This document shows positions 49,770-58,420 of a DNA stretch of 64,000 bases, piece after piece. Below the pieces are notes generated by a model, which had not been told where the DNA came from, ran no database searches, and saw only the letters and a program-made list of their open reading frames with translations. The stretch is from Streptomyces xanthochromogenes (lineage in GTDB: Bacteria; Actinomycetota; Actinomycetes; Streptomycetales; Streptomycetaceae): contig NZ_BMUZ01000006.1 of assembly GCF_014650455.1 (NCBI RefSeq), positions 62,001 to 126,000 on the forward strand, read 5' to 3'. Every line of letters starts with the position of its first letter. Within the stretch, counting starts at the first letter, position 1. The translations under genes and the position numbers were made by a program.

Positions 49770-50648
49770 TCAGCGCGGGGCCGGGCGCCGGGTCGCCGAG
49801 CGGCGGTACTCCGCCCGGGCCCGGCGCGCCATCGGCAGATAGCGCAGCCGCTCGGGCAGCAGCGGCACGACGACGCGCACCACCCGCCCCAGGCGGCGAA
49901 GAGAGCGCTCCTGCTCGTCGGTCCAGTCGAGGCCTATCGCCTCGCGTGCCTCCGGCGGCATGAACCCGATGGTGACGAAGCGGCGGAACCGGGCGAGGGG
50001 CGGCAGGAGCACCGGCCAGAGCGCTCTCAGGAGCAGGCGCAGCGGCAGCGGGCCCCGATCGGGGGGCGGGACGGGCCGGTCGGTGGCGACGAGTTCCTCG
50101 ACGACCGCGTTGGTGCCGATCTCGTCGGCGAGGATCTTGCGGTAGTAGGCCCAGAACTCCTCGATGGTCCCCGGCATGTCCCGGTCGTTGATCCCGAGGA
50201 CCCGTCCGACCTGGAGCCACTCCGCGTACAGCTTGCGGTGCTGGGCGTCGGTGAAGGGGCGGCCGATGTACTGCTGTGCGTGGGCGTAGACGGGGTATCC
50301 GGTCGCGTGGACCCACGCGTAGTAGGCGGGGGTGAGCGCGTGGTAGCGGCGGCCGGTGGCGTCGGTGCCCTGGACGGCCTTGTGGAGTTCCCGGAGCCGG
50401 CGCCCCTCCTGCGCCGCCCGCTCGCCGCCGTACACCCAGAGCTGGAGCGAGCGCAGAGAGCGCTCTCCGCGTCCCCATGGATCGGTGCGGAACACCGAGT
50501 GCTCGTCCACCCCGGCCCCGACCGCGGGGTGCGCGACCTGCATGGTGAGGGCCGCGGGCAGCGCGAGGAGCATCCGGGCATCCCCGGCCAGGCTCCACAG
50601 GACACCCCCGGGCGGCGGTGGCGCGGGCGCGGCGTCGCGGCGGCTCAT
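49770..50648 (-). CDS. MpaB/DUF2236-family oxygenase
   Basis: A 292-residue protein of the MpaB (latex-clearing/DUF2236) family. These are haem-dependent, mostly helical oxygenases that cleave carbon-carbon double bonds in isoprenoid-like chains. Family features visible: AGDARMLLALPAALTMQVAHPAVGAGVDEHS near the N terminus (conserved His), HAxGYPVYAHAQQYIG near 125 and the helix DRDMPGTIEEFWAYY near 160. ATG 50648 has a GGGAG site. It converges on the LacI gene. No substrate can be assigned from sequence. Confidence 0.82.
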   Translation of the reverse strand: MSRRDAAPAPPPPGGVLWSLAGDARMLLALPAALTMQVAHPAVGAGVDEHSVFRTDPWGRGERSLRSLQLWVYGGERAAQEGRRLRELHKAVQGTDATGRRYHALTPAYYAWVHATGYPVYAHAQQYIGRPFTDAQHRKLYAEWLQVGRVLGINDRDMPGTIEEFWAYYRKILADEIGTNAVVEELVATDRPVPPPDRGPLPLRLLLRALWPVLLPPLARFRRFVTIGFMPPEAREAIGLDWTDEQERSLRRLGRVVRVVVPLLPERLRYLPMARRARAEYRRSATRRPAPR

Positions 50649-50810
50649 GACGGGCTCCCTGGGGCTGACGGGGTTGGTGGTACTGCTGTGACTGTAGGGA
50701 TTCCAGTATGCATTCCCGCAGGTCACAGCGGCACCCGGCCCGTCCCCCACCCGGCCTCCTCCGGCGTGGGCACGGCTCTCTCCCCAGCCTTGGCGGAGCG
50801 CGCGCCTACG

Positions 50811-50911
50811 GGTGTGCTCGACCCGCCGGGGTGCTCGACCCCCGCCGGGGCGCTCGACCCTCCGGGGTGCTCGACCGTCAGGGTGCTCGATCCCCGCCGG
50901 GGTGCTCGGCG
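50811..50911. repeat. Short tandem repeat array, six units
   Basis: The core GTGCTCGA or a near match recurs six times (cores starting at 50816, 50833, 50852, 50869, 50885 and 50904) with 16-19 bp spacing, joined by CC-GCCGG-rich linkers. It sits in the 359-base gap (50649-51007) between the MpaB gene and the F0-b-like gene; the rest of that gap shows no gene. Confidence 0.75.
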
Positions 50912-50957
50912 CGAGGTGTCAGAGGCCGGTCAGCGCCCGGGCACCCGGTCGGCCCGT

Positions 50958-51021
50958 CCGGTCAGTGGCCGACCTCAGTGGCCGGTCGATGGCCGGCCGG
51001 CGCCCGGTCAGTGGCCGACCT
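50958..51021. repeat. Direct repeat echoing the F0-b-like gene end
   Basis: CCGGTCAGTGGCCGACCT occurs at 51004-51021, containing the minus-strand stop codon (51008-51010), and again at 50958-50975. The offset is 46 bp. It borders the tandem array, so the whole gap appears prone to duplication. Confidence 0.75.
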
Positions 51022-51481
51022 GGGCGGGCAGCGGCTCGCCGAGGATGCGTCCGGCGAGGTCGGCGGCCAGCACGTCGACGTGCGGGCGCAGCTCGGCCTC
51101 GGCCGCGGCGCGGGCCTCGGCGATCCGCTCGGCGCCGGCGGCGAGCAGCGCGTCCCGCTCGCGCGTGCCTTCCGCCCGGGCGGCGGCTATCGCCGCCGTG
51201 CCCTCCTCCTTGGCCTGCTGACGGATGCGGGCCGCTTCGTGGCGCGCCCCGGCGAGCTCGGCCTCGTACCGGGAGCGCACCTCGGCGGCCTCGGCGAGGA
51301 TCGCTTCGGCCTCGTGCGTGCGGCCCGTGGTCAGGGCCTCGCGCTCCTCCAGCGTCCGCTTGATGCGCGGCAGCAGCACGCCCGCGAGAATCCAGAAGCA
51401 GAGCAGGAACAGCACGCCGCCGATGAGGAGATCGGGCACCGTGGGATTGAGGGGACCCACATTCATCGGAAGAAGCTTCAC
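51008..51481 (-). CDS. Orphan ATP-synthase subunit-b-like membrane protein
   Basis: A 157-residue protein shaped like F0 subunit b: one N-terminal membrane helix (LLIGGVLFLLCFWILAGVLL) followed by a long, highly charged Ala/Glu/Arg-rich coiled coil (REALTTGRTHEAEAIL onward) ending near LPAQVGH. No other ATP synthase gene is near it, so it is an orphan copy. I take GTG 51481 (MKLLPMNVG) as the start because AAGG lies 8 bases upstream; ATG 51466 lacks a site. It could dimerise with the true b subunit, or have been recruited as a coiled-coil membrane anchor. It is divergent from sphingomyelinase C. Confidence 0.75.
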   Translation of the reverse strand: MKLLPMNVGPLNPTVPDLLIGGVLFLLCFWILAGVLLPRIKRTLEEREALTTGRTHEAEAILAEAAEVRSRYEAELAGARHEAARIRQQAKEEGTAAIAAARAEGTRERDALLAAGAERIAEARAAAEAELRPHVDVLAADLAGRILGEPLPAQVGH

Positions 51482-51577
51482 GGTCGGCACCTTCTCTCTC
51501 GCACACACTCACGCGAATGTCGCGCGAGCATTCGTACTCGTGATCGTACGACAGGGGTAAGACAGTGGGCGCACGGA

Positions 51578-51595
51578 GGTTACCTCTAGGTAACC
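51578..51595. promoter_or_regulatory. Perfect operator-like inverted repeat upstream of sphingomyelinase
   Basis: GGTTACCT-CT-AGGTAACC has perfect 8-bp arms. It lies 58 bases before the sphingomyelinase start and about 97 bases from the divergent F0-b-like gene start. This size and symmetry fit a winged-helix dimer site (MarR or HxlR type). No such regulator gene is nearby. Confidence 0.65.
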
Positions 51596-51652
51596 GCAGC
51601 TGCTTTGATGTGCGCGCCGGTCCAAATCCCCACTCCAGACACAGGAGTTCAC

Positions 51653-52639
51653 GTGCCGCACTCCTCGCACCGCCGGGTCCACGGGGCGGTCCTCGCCGCC
51701 GCGCTCGCAGCCGCAGCCCTGACGGCCGCGACCCCCGCCACGGCGGCCGCCGCAGAGCCGCCCCGGCTGAAGGTGCTGACGTACAACACGTTCCTGATGA
51801 GCCAGAGCCTGTACCCGAACTGGGGCCAGGACCACCGGGCGCAGGCGATCCCCGCCGCGCCCTTCTTCCAGGGCAACGACGTGGTCGTGCTCCAGGAGGC
51901 CTTCGACAACTCCGCGTCCGACGCGCTGAAGCGGAACGCCGCCGCCCAGTACCCGTACCAGACGCCGGTCGTGGGCCGGAGCAAGGACGGCTGGGACGCC
52001 ACCGGCGGCTCGTACTCCTCGACCACCCCCGAGGACGGCGGCGTCACGCTGCTCAGCAAGTGGCCGATCCTGCACAAGGAGCAGTACGTCTACAAGGACG
52101 CCTGCGGCTCCGACTGGTGGTCCAACAAGGGCTTCGTCTATGCCGTGTTGAACGTCAACGGCACCAAGGTGCACATCGTCGGCACCCACACCCAGTCGAC
52201 GGACTCCGGGTGCGGCGCGGGCGAGGCGGTCAAGGACCGGGCCGCACAGTTCAAGGCGATCAAGGCCTTCCTGGACGCGAAGAACATCCCGGCGAGCGAG
52301 GAGGTCATGGTCGCGGGTGACTTCAACGTGGACTCGCACGGCCCCGAGTACGCCTCGATGCTCGCCAACAGCGGCCTGGTGGGCGCCGATTCGCGCACCG
52401 GGCACGCGTACTCCTTCGACACCTCCGAGAACTCGATCGCCCGCTACCGCTACCCCACGGACCCGAGCGAGGACCTGGACTACGTCCTGCACCTGGCCGG
52501 TCACGCCCGCCCGTCGGGCTGGAACAACAAGGTGGTGCAGGAGCCCACCGCGCCCTGGACGGTGAGCAGTTGGGGCACCGACTACACCTACACCGACCTG
52601 AGCGACCACTACCCGCTGCAGGCCGGACGGACCGACTGA
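51653..52639 (+). CDS. sph: Secreted sphingomyelinase C (sphingomyelin phosphodiesterase)
   Basis: A 328-residue exported phosphodiesterase of the endonuclease/exonuclease/phosphatase fold. A signal peptide (HRRVHGAVLAAALAAAAL, cleavage near ATAAAAE) is followed by the conserved LKVLTYNTFLM, VVLQEAF with the metal Glu, GTHTQSTD, AGDFNVD with Asp and Asn, and a final LSDHYPL with the catalytic His. It splits sphingomyelin into ceramide and phosphocholine. GTG 51653 has AGGAG six bases upstream. It is preceded by a perfect 18-bp inverted repeat and followed by a 10-bp hairpin. Confidence 0.93.
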   Translation: MPHSSHRRVHGAVLAAALAAAALTAATPATAAAAEPPRLKVLTYNTFLMSQSLYPNWGQDHRAQAIPAAPFFQGNDVVVLQEAFDNSASDALKRNAAAQYPYQTPVVGRSKDGWDATGGSYSSTTPEDGGVTLLSKWPILHKEQYVYKDACGSDWWSNKGFVYAVLNVNGTKVHIVGTHTQSTDSGCGAGEAVKDRAAQFKAIKAFLDAKNIPASEEVMVAGDFNVDSHGPEYASMLANSGLVGADSRTGHAYSFDTSENSIARYRYPTDPSEDLDYVLHLAGHARPSGWNNKVVQEPTAPWTVSSWGTDYTYTDLSDHYPLQAGRTD

Positions 52640-52689
52640 CCGGCCCGGCACCCGCCGCGGCAGCCGCCCCCGCGCCCATCGCGACACCC

Positions 52690-52727
52690 GGCCCCGGCCG
52701 ACCGGTACCCACCGGCCGGCCGGGGCC
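52690..52727 (+). terminator. Terminator after sphingomyelinase C
   Basis: GGCCCCGGCC (52690-52699) pairs with GGCCGGGGCC (52718-52727), a perfect 10-bp stem with an 18-base loop, about 50 bases past the stop codon. Confidence 0.6.
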
Positions 52728-52868
52728 TCGCGGTGCCGCGCGCCGCAGCCGTGCCGATCTTCGGGGCCCCCGGCATATTGAGCAGTGCTGGTGAGACAGC
52801 AATACTGTTGCACCGGATCGGCCGCGCACGCGGGCGGCCGGGAACCACCGGGGAGGCGAGGGACTGCC

Positions 52869-53642
52869 ATGGCGACGGAGACCGAGGAGCCGACACTCAC
52901 GGTTGACGAACTGGCCGCGCGGGCCGGCGTCACCGTGCGCACCATCCGCTTCTACAGCACCCGGGGTCTGCTGCCGCCGCCGGTGATCGGGCCGCGCCGG
53001 GTCGGCCACTACGGGCCCGCCCACCTGTCCCGGCTCGCGCTGATCGAGGAGTTGCAGCACCACGGGATGACGCTGGCCGCGATCGAGCGCTACCTCCAGC
53101 AGCTGCCGGCCGACCTGAGCGCCCACGACCTGGCCATCCACCGGGCCGTGGTGGCGTCCTGGGCTCCGGACTCGGCGGACGACGCGAGCCTCGCGGAGCT
53201 GGAGCGGCGGGCCGGGCGCGCGCTGACCGCGACCGACATCGACCGGCTCGCCGCGATGAACGTCCTGGAACGGATCGCGGGTTCCCCCGACACCTTCCGG
53301 GTCGATCCCGGCCTGCTCGCGCTGGGCGTGCAGCTCTTGGACGTCCCCATCGCGCACGAGACGATCCTGGCGGCCCGCACGGTGCTTATGGAGCACACCC
53401 GCTCGGCCGCGCACGAGCTGACCCGGCTCTTCCGCGACGAGGTCTGGAACCCGTACCGGGAGCGGGAGTCGGACCCCGATCACGTCGAGGCGATGAAATC
53501 GCTCTCCGCGCACATGCAGCCGATGGTGCTCCAGGCCCTCGTCACCGCCTTCCAGCGCTCCCTCAAGGAGGAGCTGCGGGCGGCCTTCGGCTCCGCGGGC
53601 GGACCGACCGGACCGGCCGCGCCCGGGCGCCCCGGGAAGTGA
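52869..53642 (+). CDS. MerR-family regulator
   Basis: A 257-residue regulator with the MerR helix-turn-helix at residues 12-45 (LTVDELAARAGVTVRTIRFY). A long C-terminal ligand domain follows, and no metal-binding Cys pair is seen, so it likely binds an organic ligand. ATG 52869 has a GAGG-containing site upstream. It converges on the beta-oxidation operon and may regulate it, as such MerR proteins often do with acyl-CoA or fatty acid ligands; this is inferred from position only. Its stop codon lies in a hairpin loop. Confidence 0.9.
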   Translation: MATETEEPTLTVDELAARAGVTVRTIRFYSTRGLLPPPVIGPRRVGHYGPAHLSRLALIEELQHHGMTLAAIERYLQQLPADLSAHDLAIHRAVVASWAPDSADDASLAELERRAGRALTATDIDRLAAMNVLERIAGSPDTFRVDPGLLALGVQLLDVPIAHETILAARTVLMEHTRSAAHELTRLFRDEVWNPYRERESDPDHVEAMKSLSAHMQPMVLQALVTAFQRSLKEELRAAFGSAGGPTGPAAPGRPGK

Positions 53643-53656
53643 TTCCCGGGGCGCCC
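53625..53656. terminator. Hairpin with the stop codon in its loop (MerR)
   Basis: GGGCGCCCCGGGAA (53625-53638) pairs perfectly with TTCCCGGGGCGCCC (53643-53656); the 4-base loop GTGA contains the MerR stop TGA. It lies between convergent genes and can end both. Confidence 0.7.
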
Positions 53657-53747
53657 GCCACGGGCTCGGCAACGCGCCCCGAAAGGGGAACGCCGCGACC
53701 GGCCCGCATCGGGCCGCGGATGAAGCACCCGGCGTCCCACGGAGCGC

Positions 53748-55922
53748 TTACGCGTCCTTGAACGTCTCGCCCTTCTCCGCCTTCTCCACGAGCAGCGCGG
53801 GCGGCTGGAAGCGCTCTCCGTAGCGCTCGGCGAGTTCACGGGCGCGGGCCACGAAGCCGGACAGGCCGCCCTGGTACCCGTTGATGTACTGAATGACGCC
53901 GCCGGTCCAGGCGGGGAACCCGATGCCCATGATGGAGCCGATGTTCGCGTCGGCGACCGAGGTGAGGACGCCCTCCTCGAAGAGGCGGACGGTGTCCAGG
54001 GACTCGGAGAAGAGCATCCGCTCCTTCATGTCCTCGAACGGGATCTCGTAGCCGGGCTTGGTGAAGTGCTCGCGCAGGCCCGGCCACAGCTTGCCGCGCC
54101 TGCCGTCCTCGCCGTACTCGTAGAATCCGGCGCCGCCGCTGCGCCCGGGGCGGCCGAACTCGTCGACCATGCGGTCGATGACCGCGTCCGAGGGGTGGCC
54201 GGGCCAGACGCCGCCCGCCTCCTCGACGGCGCGCCTGGTCTCGTTGCGGATCTTGCGCGGCAGGGTCAGGGTCAGCTCGTCCATCAGCGACAGCACCTTG
54301 GCCGGGTAGCCGGCCTGCCCCGCCGCCTGCTCGACGGAGGCGGGCTCGATGCCCTCGCCGACCATCGCGACGCCCTCGTTGATGAAGTGCCCGATCACGC
54401 GCGAGGTGAAGAAGCCCCGCGAGTCGTTCACGACGATCGGCGTCTTCTTGATCTGGCGTACCAGGTCGAAGGCGCGGGCCAGGGCCTCGTCGCCGGTGCG
54501 CTCGCCCCTGATGATCTCGACCAGCGGCATCTTGTCGACCGGCGAGAAGAAGTGCAGGCCGATGAAGTCGGCCTGGCGCGAGACGCCTTCGGCGAGGCCG
54601 GTGATGGGCAGCGTCGAGGTGTTGGAGCACAGGAGCGCGTCCGGCTCGACGATGTCCTGGATCTCCTGGAACACCTTGTGCTTGAGAGCGGTGTCCTCGA
54701 AGACCGCCTCGATGACGGCGTCGCAGCCCGCGAGCGCCTGAGGGTCGGCGGTCGGGGTGATCAGGGCGAGCAGCGCGTCGCGCTTGGCCTCGGTGGTGCG
54801 CCCGCGTGAGAGCGCTTTCGCCAGGAGCTTCTCGGAGTACGCCTTGCCCTTCTGGGCGGCCTCGGTCGACACGTCCTTGAGGACGACCTCGATGCCGGCC
54901 CGCGCACACGCGTACGCGATGCCGGCGCCCATCATCCCGGCGCCGAGGACGGCGACCTTGCGGACGGGGCGCGGCTCGATGCCCTGGGGGCGGCTGACCC
55001 CGGAGTTGACGGCCTGGAGGTCGAAGAAGAACGCCTGGATCATGTTCTTCGAGGTCTGCCCGGTGACCAGCTCCGTGAAGTACCGGGCCTCGATCCTGAG
55101 AGCGGTCTCGAAGTCGACCTGGGAGCCCTCCACGGCCGCGGCCAGGATGTTGCGCGGCGCCGGGTAGGGCGCGCCCTGGAGCTGCTTCTTCAAGTTGGCC
55201 GGAAACGCGGGCAGGTTGGCGGCGAAGCGCGGGTTGGACGGGGTGCCGCCGGGGATCTTGTAGCCCTTGACGTCCCAGGGCTGCTGGGACTCGGGGTGGG
55301 CGTCGATGAACGCGCGCGCCTTGGTGATCATCTCCTCGGGGGTGGCGGCCACTTCGTGGACGAGGCCGTTCTCCAGGGCGCGCTGCGGGGAGTACTGGGT
55401 GCCCTGGAGCAGCACCTTGAGCAGGGCGTCGGTGATGCCCATGAGGCGTACGGTGCGGGTCACGCCGCCACCGGCCGGGAGCAGGCCGAGGGTGACCTCG
55501 GGCAGGCCGATCTTGGAGCCGGGCGCGTCCAGGGCGACGCGGTGGTGCGAGGCGAGAGCGATCTCGTAACCGCCGCCCAGAGCAGCGCCGTTGATGGCGG
55601 CGACGACGGGCTTGCCCAGGGTCTCGATGCGGCGCAGCGACGCCTTGATGGCGGTGCCGGTGTCGAAGGCCTGCTGGGCGAGTTCGGGGCCGACCTGGAT
55701 CATGTCCTTGAGGTCGCCGCCCGCGAAGAAGGTCTTCTTGGCCGAGGTGTAGATGATGCCCCGGATGGAGTCCTTCTCGGCCTCCGCGCGCTCCGCGACG
55801 GCCGCGATGGAGTCCTTGAACGCCTGGTTCATGGTGTTGGCGGACTGGTTGGGGTCGTCGAGTACGAGGGTGACGACGCCGGTCTCGTCCTGTTCCCAGC
55901 GGATGGTCGTGCTCTTCGTCAT
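53748..55922 (-). CDS. fadB: FadB-type multifunctional enoyl-CoA hydratase/3-hydroxyacyl-CoA dehydrogenase
   Basis: A 724-residue beta-oxidation enzyme. The N-terminal crotonase domain (1-190) has TSAKKTFFAGGDLKDM and INGAALGGGYEIALA with the hydratase Glu region. The Rossmann motif VAVLGAGMMGAGIAYACARAG near residue 335 starts the dehydrogenase, followed by CSNTSTLPI and HFFSPVDKMPLVEII with the catalytic His, and C-terminal dimerisation domains. It hydrates enoyl-CoA and oxidises 3-hydroxyacyl-CoA. It is the last gene of the operon with thiolase, acyl-CoA dehydrogenase and CoA transferase. Confidence 0.95.
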   Translation of the reverse strand: MTKSTTIRWEQDETGVVTLVLDDPNQSANTMNQAFKDSIAAVAERAEAEKDSIRGIIYTSAKKTFFAGGDLKDMIQVGPELAQQAFDTGTAIKASLRRIETLGKPVVAAINGAALGGGYEIALASHHRVALDAPGSKIGLPEVTLGLLPAGGGVTRTVRLMGITDALLKVLLQGTQYSPQRALENGLVHEVAATPEEMITKARAFIDAHPESQQPWDVKGYKIPGGTPSNPRFAANLPAFPANLKKQLQGAPYPAPRNILAAAVEGSQVDFETALRIEARYFTELVTGQTSKNMIQAFFFDLQAVNSGVSRPQGIEPRPVRKVAVLGAGMMGAGIAYACARAGIEVVLKDVSTEAAQKGKAYSEKLLAKALSRGRTTEAKRDALLALITPTADPQALAGCDAVIEAVFEDTALKHKVFQEIQDIVEPDALLCSNTSTLPITGLAEGVSRQADFIGLHFFSPVDKMPLVEIIRGERTGDEALARAFDLVRQIKKTPIVVNDSRGFFTSRVIGHFINEGVAMVGEGIEPASVEQAAGQAGYPAKVLSLMDELTLTLPRKIRNETRRAVEEAGGVWPGHPSDAVIDRMVDEFGRPGRSGGAGFYEYGEDGRRGKLWPGLREHFTKPGYEIPFEDMKERMLFSESLDTVRLFEEGVLTSVADANIGSIMGIGFPAWTGGVIQYINGYQGGLSGFVARARELAERYGERFQPPALLVEKAEKGETFKDA

Positions 55923-55972
55923 TGCTGAAATCTCCGTAGGGGTCCGTATGAGGGGATGCCGTAACAGGACGG

Positions 55973-57187
<1,215 letters not shown>

Positions 57188-57276
57188 CGTCAGGGCCTTT
57201 CGGATGAGGGTGGTTCCGGGGAGCGGGTCGGCCGGGCGGGGACCGGCCGGGGGCGGGCGAGCAGGTACCGGCCGGG

Positions 57277-58419
57277 TCAGCCGAGGAGGGAGCGGCCGAT
57301 GATCTCCTTCATGATCTCGGTGGTGCCGCCGTAGATCGTCTGGATGCGGCCGTCCGTGAAGGCCTTGGCGACCCGGTACTCGGTCATGTAGCCGTATCCG
57401 CCGTGGAGTTGGAGGCAGCGGTCCGCGACGCGCTTTTGCAGTTCGGTGGCCCACCACTTGGCCATCGAGGCGTGCACGGCGTCCAGCTCCCCGGCCGAGT
57501 GGTCGACGATGCAGCGGTCGAGGAAGGTGCGCGTGACGGCGCACTCGGTGGCCATCTCGGCGATCTCGAACCGGATGTGCTGGAGCTTGGACAGTGGCCG
57601 GCCGAAGGCCTCGCGTTCCTTGACGTAACTCGTGGTGATCTCCAGGAGGTGTTCGGCGGCGGCGATTCCGGCGACCGCGATGCCCATCCGCTCCTGTGCG
57701 AGGTTGGTCATCAGATGGATGAAGGCGCCGTTGAGCTCGCCGAGGAGATTGTCCTTCGGGACCCGTACGTCGTGGAAGAACAGCTCGGCCGTGTCCTGCG
57801 CCTTCTGTCCGATCTTGTCGAGGTTGCGGCCGCGCTCGAAGCCCTCGGCGCCGCGCTCCACGACGATGAGCGACAGTCCCTTGGCGCCGCCCTCGGGGGT
57901 GGTCCTGGCGACCACCACGACCAGGTCGGCGAGGATGCCGTTGGAGATGAACGTCTTGGAGCCGTTCAGGAGCCAGTGGTCGCCCTTGTCCTCGGCGGTG
58001 GTGCGGATGCCCTGGAGGTCGGACCCCGCGCCCGGTTCGGTCATGGCGATGGCGGTGATCAGCGAGCCGTCGCAGAAGCCGGGCAGCCAGCGCCGCTTCT
58101 GCTCCTCGGTGCCGAGGCCGGTCAGATAGGGCCCGACGATGTCGTTGTGCAGGCCGAGCGCGAGGCCGGCCGCCCCGGCCCGGGTGAACTCCTCGGCGAG
58201 GACGGCACTGTAGCGGAAGTCGTCCTGCCCGCCGCCCCCGTACTCCTCGGGCACCGCGAGCCCGAGCAGTCCCTGCTTTCCGGCGGCCAGCCACGCCTGC
58301 CGCGAGACGATGCCGTCCTTCTCCCACTGCTCGTAGTGCGGCAGGACCTCCTTGGCGAGGAAGGTGCGGACGGTCTCGCGGAACGCCTCGTGCTCGGCAC
58401 TGAAGATCTGCCGTTTCAA
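57277..58419 (-). CDS. Acyl-CoA dehydrogenase
   Basis: A 380-residue FAD-dependent dehydrogenase for the first beta-oxidation step. Motifs are MTEPGAGSDLQGI (FAD/substrate), FISNGILADL near 150 and the C-terminal IQTIYGGTTEIMKEIIGRSL, where the catalytic Glu region lies. The length is typical. It starts one base after the CoA transferase stop, so the two are one unit. Chain-length or branched-chain preference cannot be read from sequence; the racemase-type partner hints at 2-methyl-branched acyl-CoA. Confidence 0.94.
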   Translation of the reverse strand: MKRQIFSAEHEAFRETVRTFLAKEVLPHYEQWEKDGIVSRQAWLAAGKQGLLGLAVPEEYGGGGQDDFRYSAVLAEEFTRAGAAGLALGLHNDIVGPYLTGLGTEEQKRRWLPGFCDGSLITAIAMTEPGAGSDLQGIRTTAEDKGDHWLLNGSKTFISNGILADLVVVVARTTPEGGAKGLSLIVVERGAEGFERGRNLDKIGQKAQDTAELFFHDVRVPKDNLLGELNGAFIHLMTNLAQERMGIAVAGIAAAEHLLEITTSYVKEREAFGRPLSKLQHIRFEIAEMATECAVTRTFLDRCIVDHSAGELDAVHASMAKWWATELQKRVADRCLQLHGGYGYMTEYRVAKAFTDGRIQTIYGGTTEIMKEIIGRSLLG

Positions 58420-58420
58420 C

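Noticed and set aside
50649..51007. A CRISPR-like array
   Set aside because: Units are 16-19 bp with almost no spacer, degenerate, and no cas genes are present. It is a simple tandem repeat.
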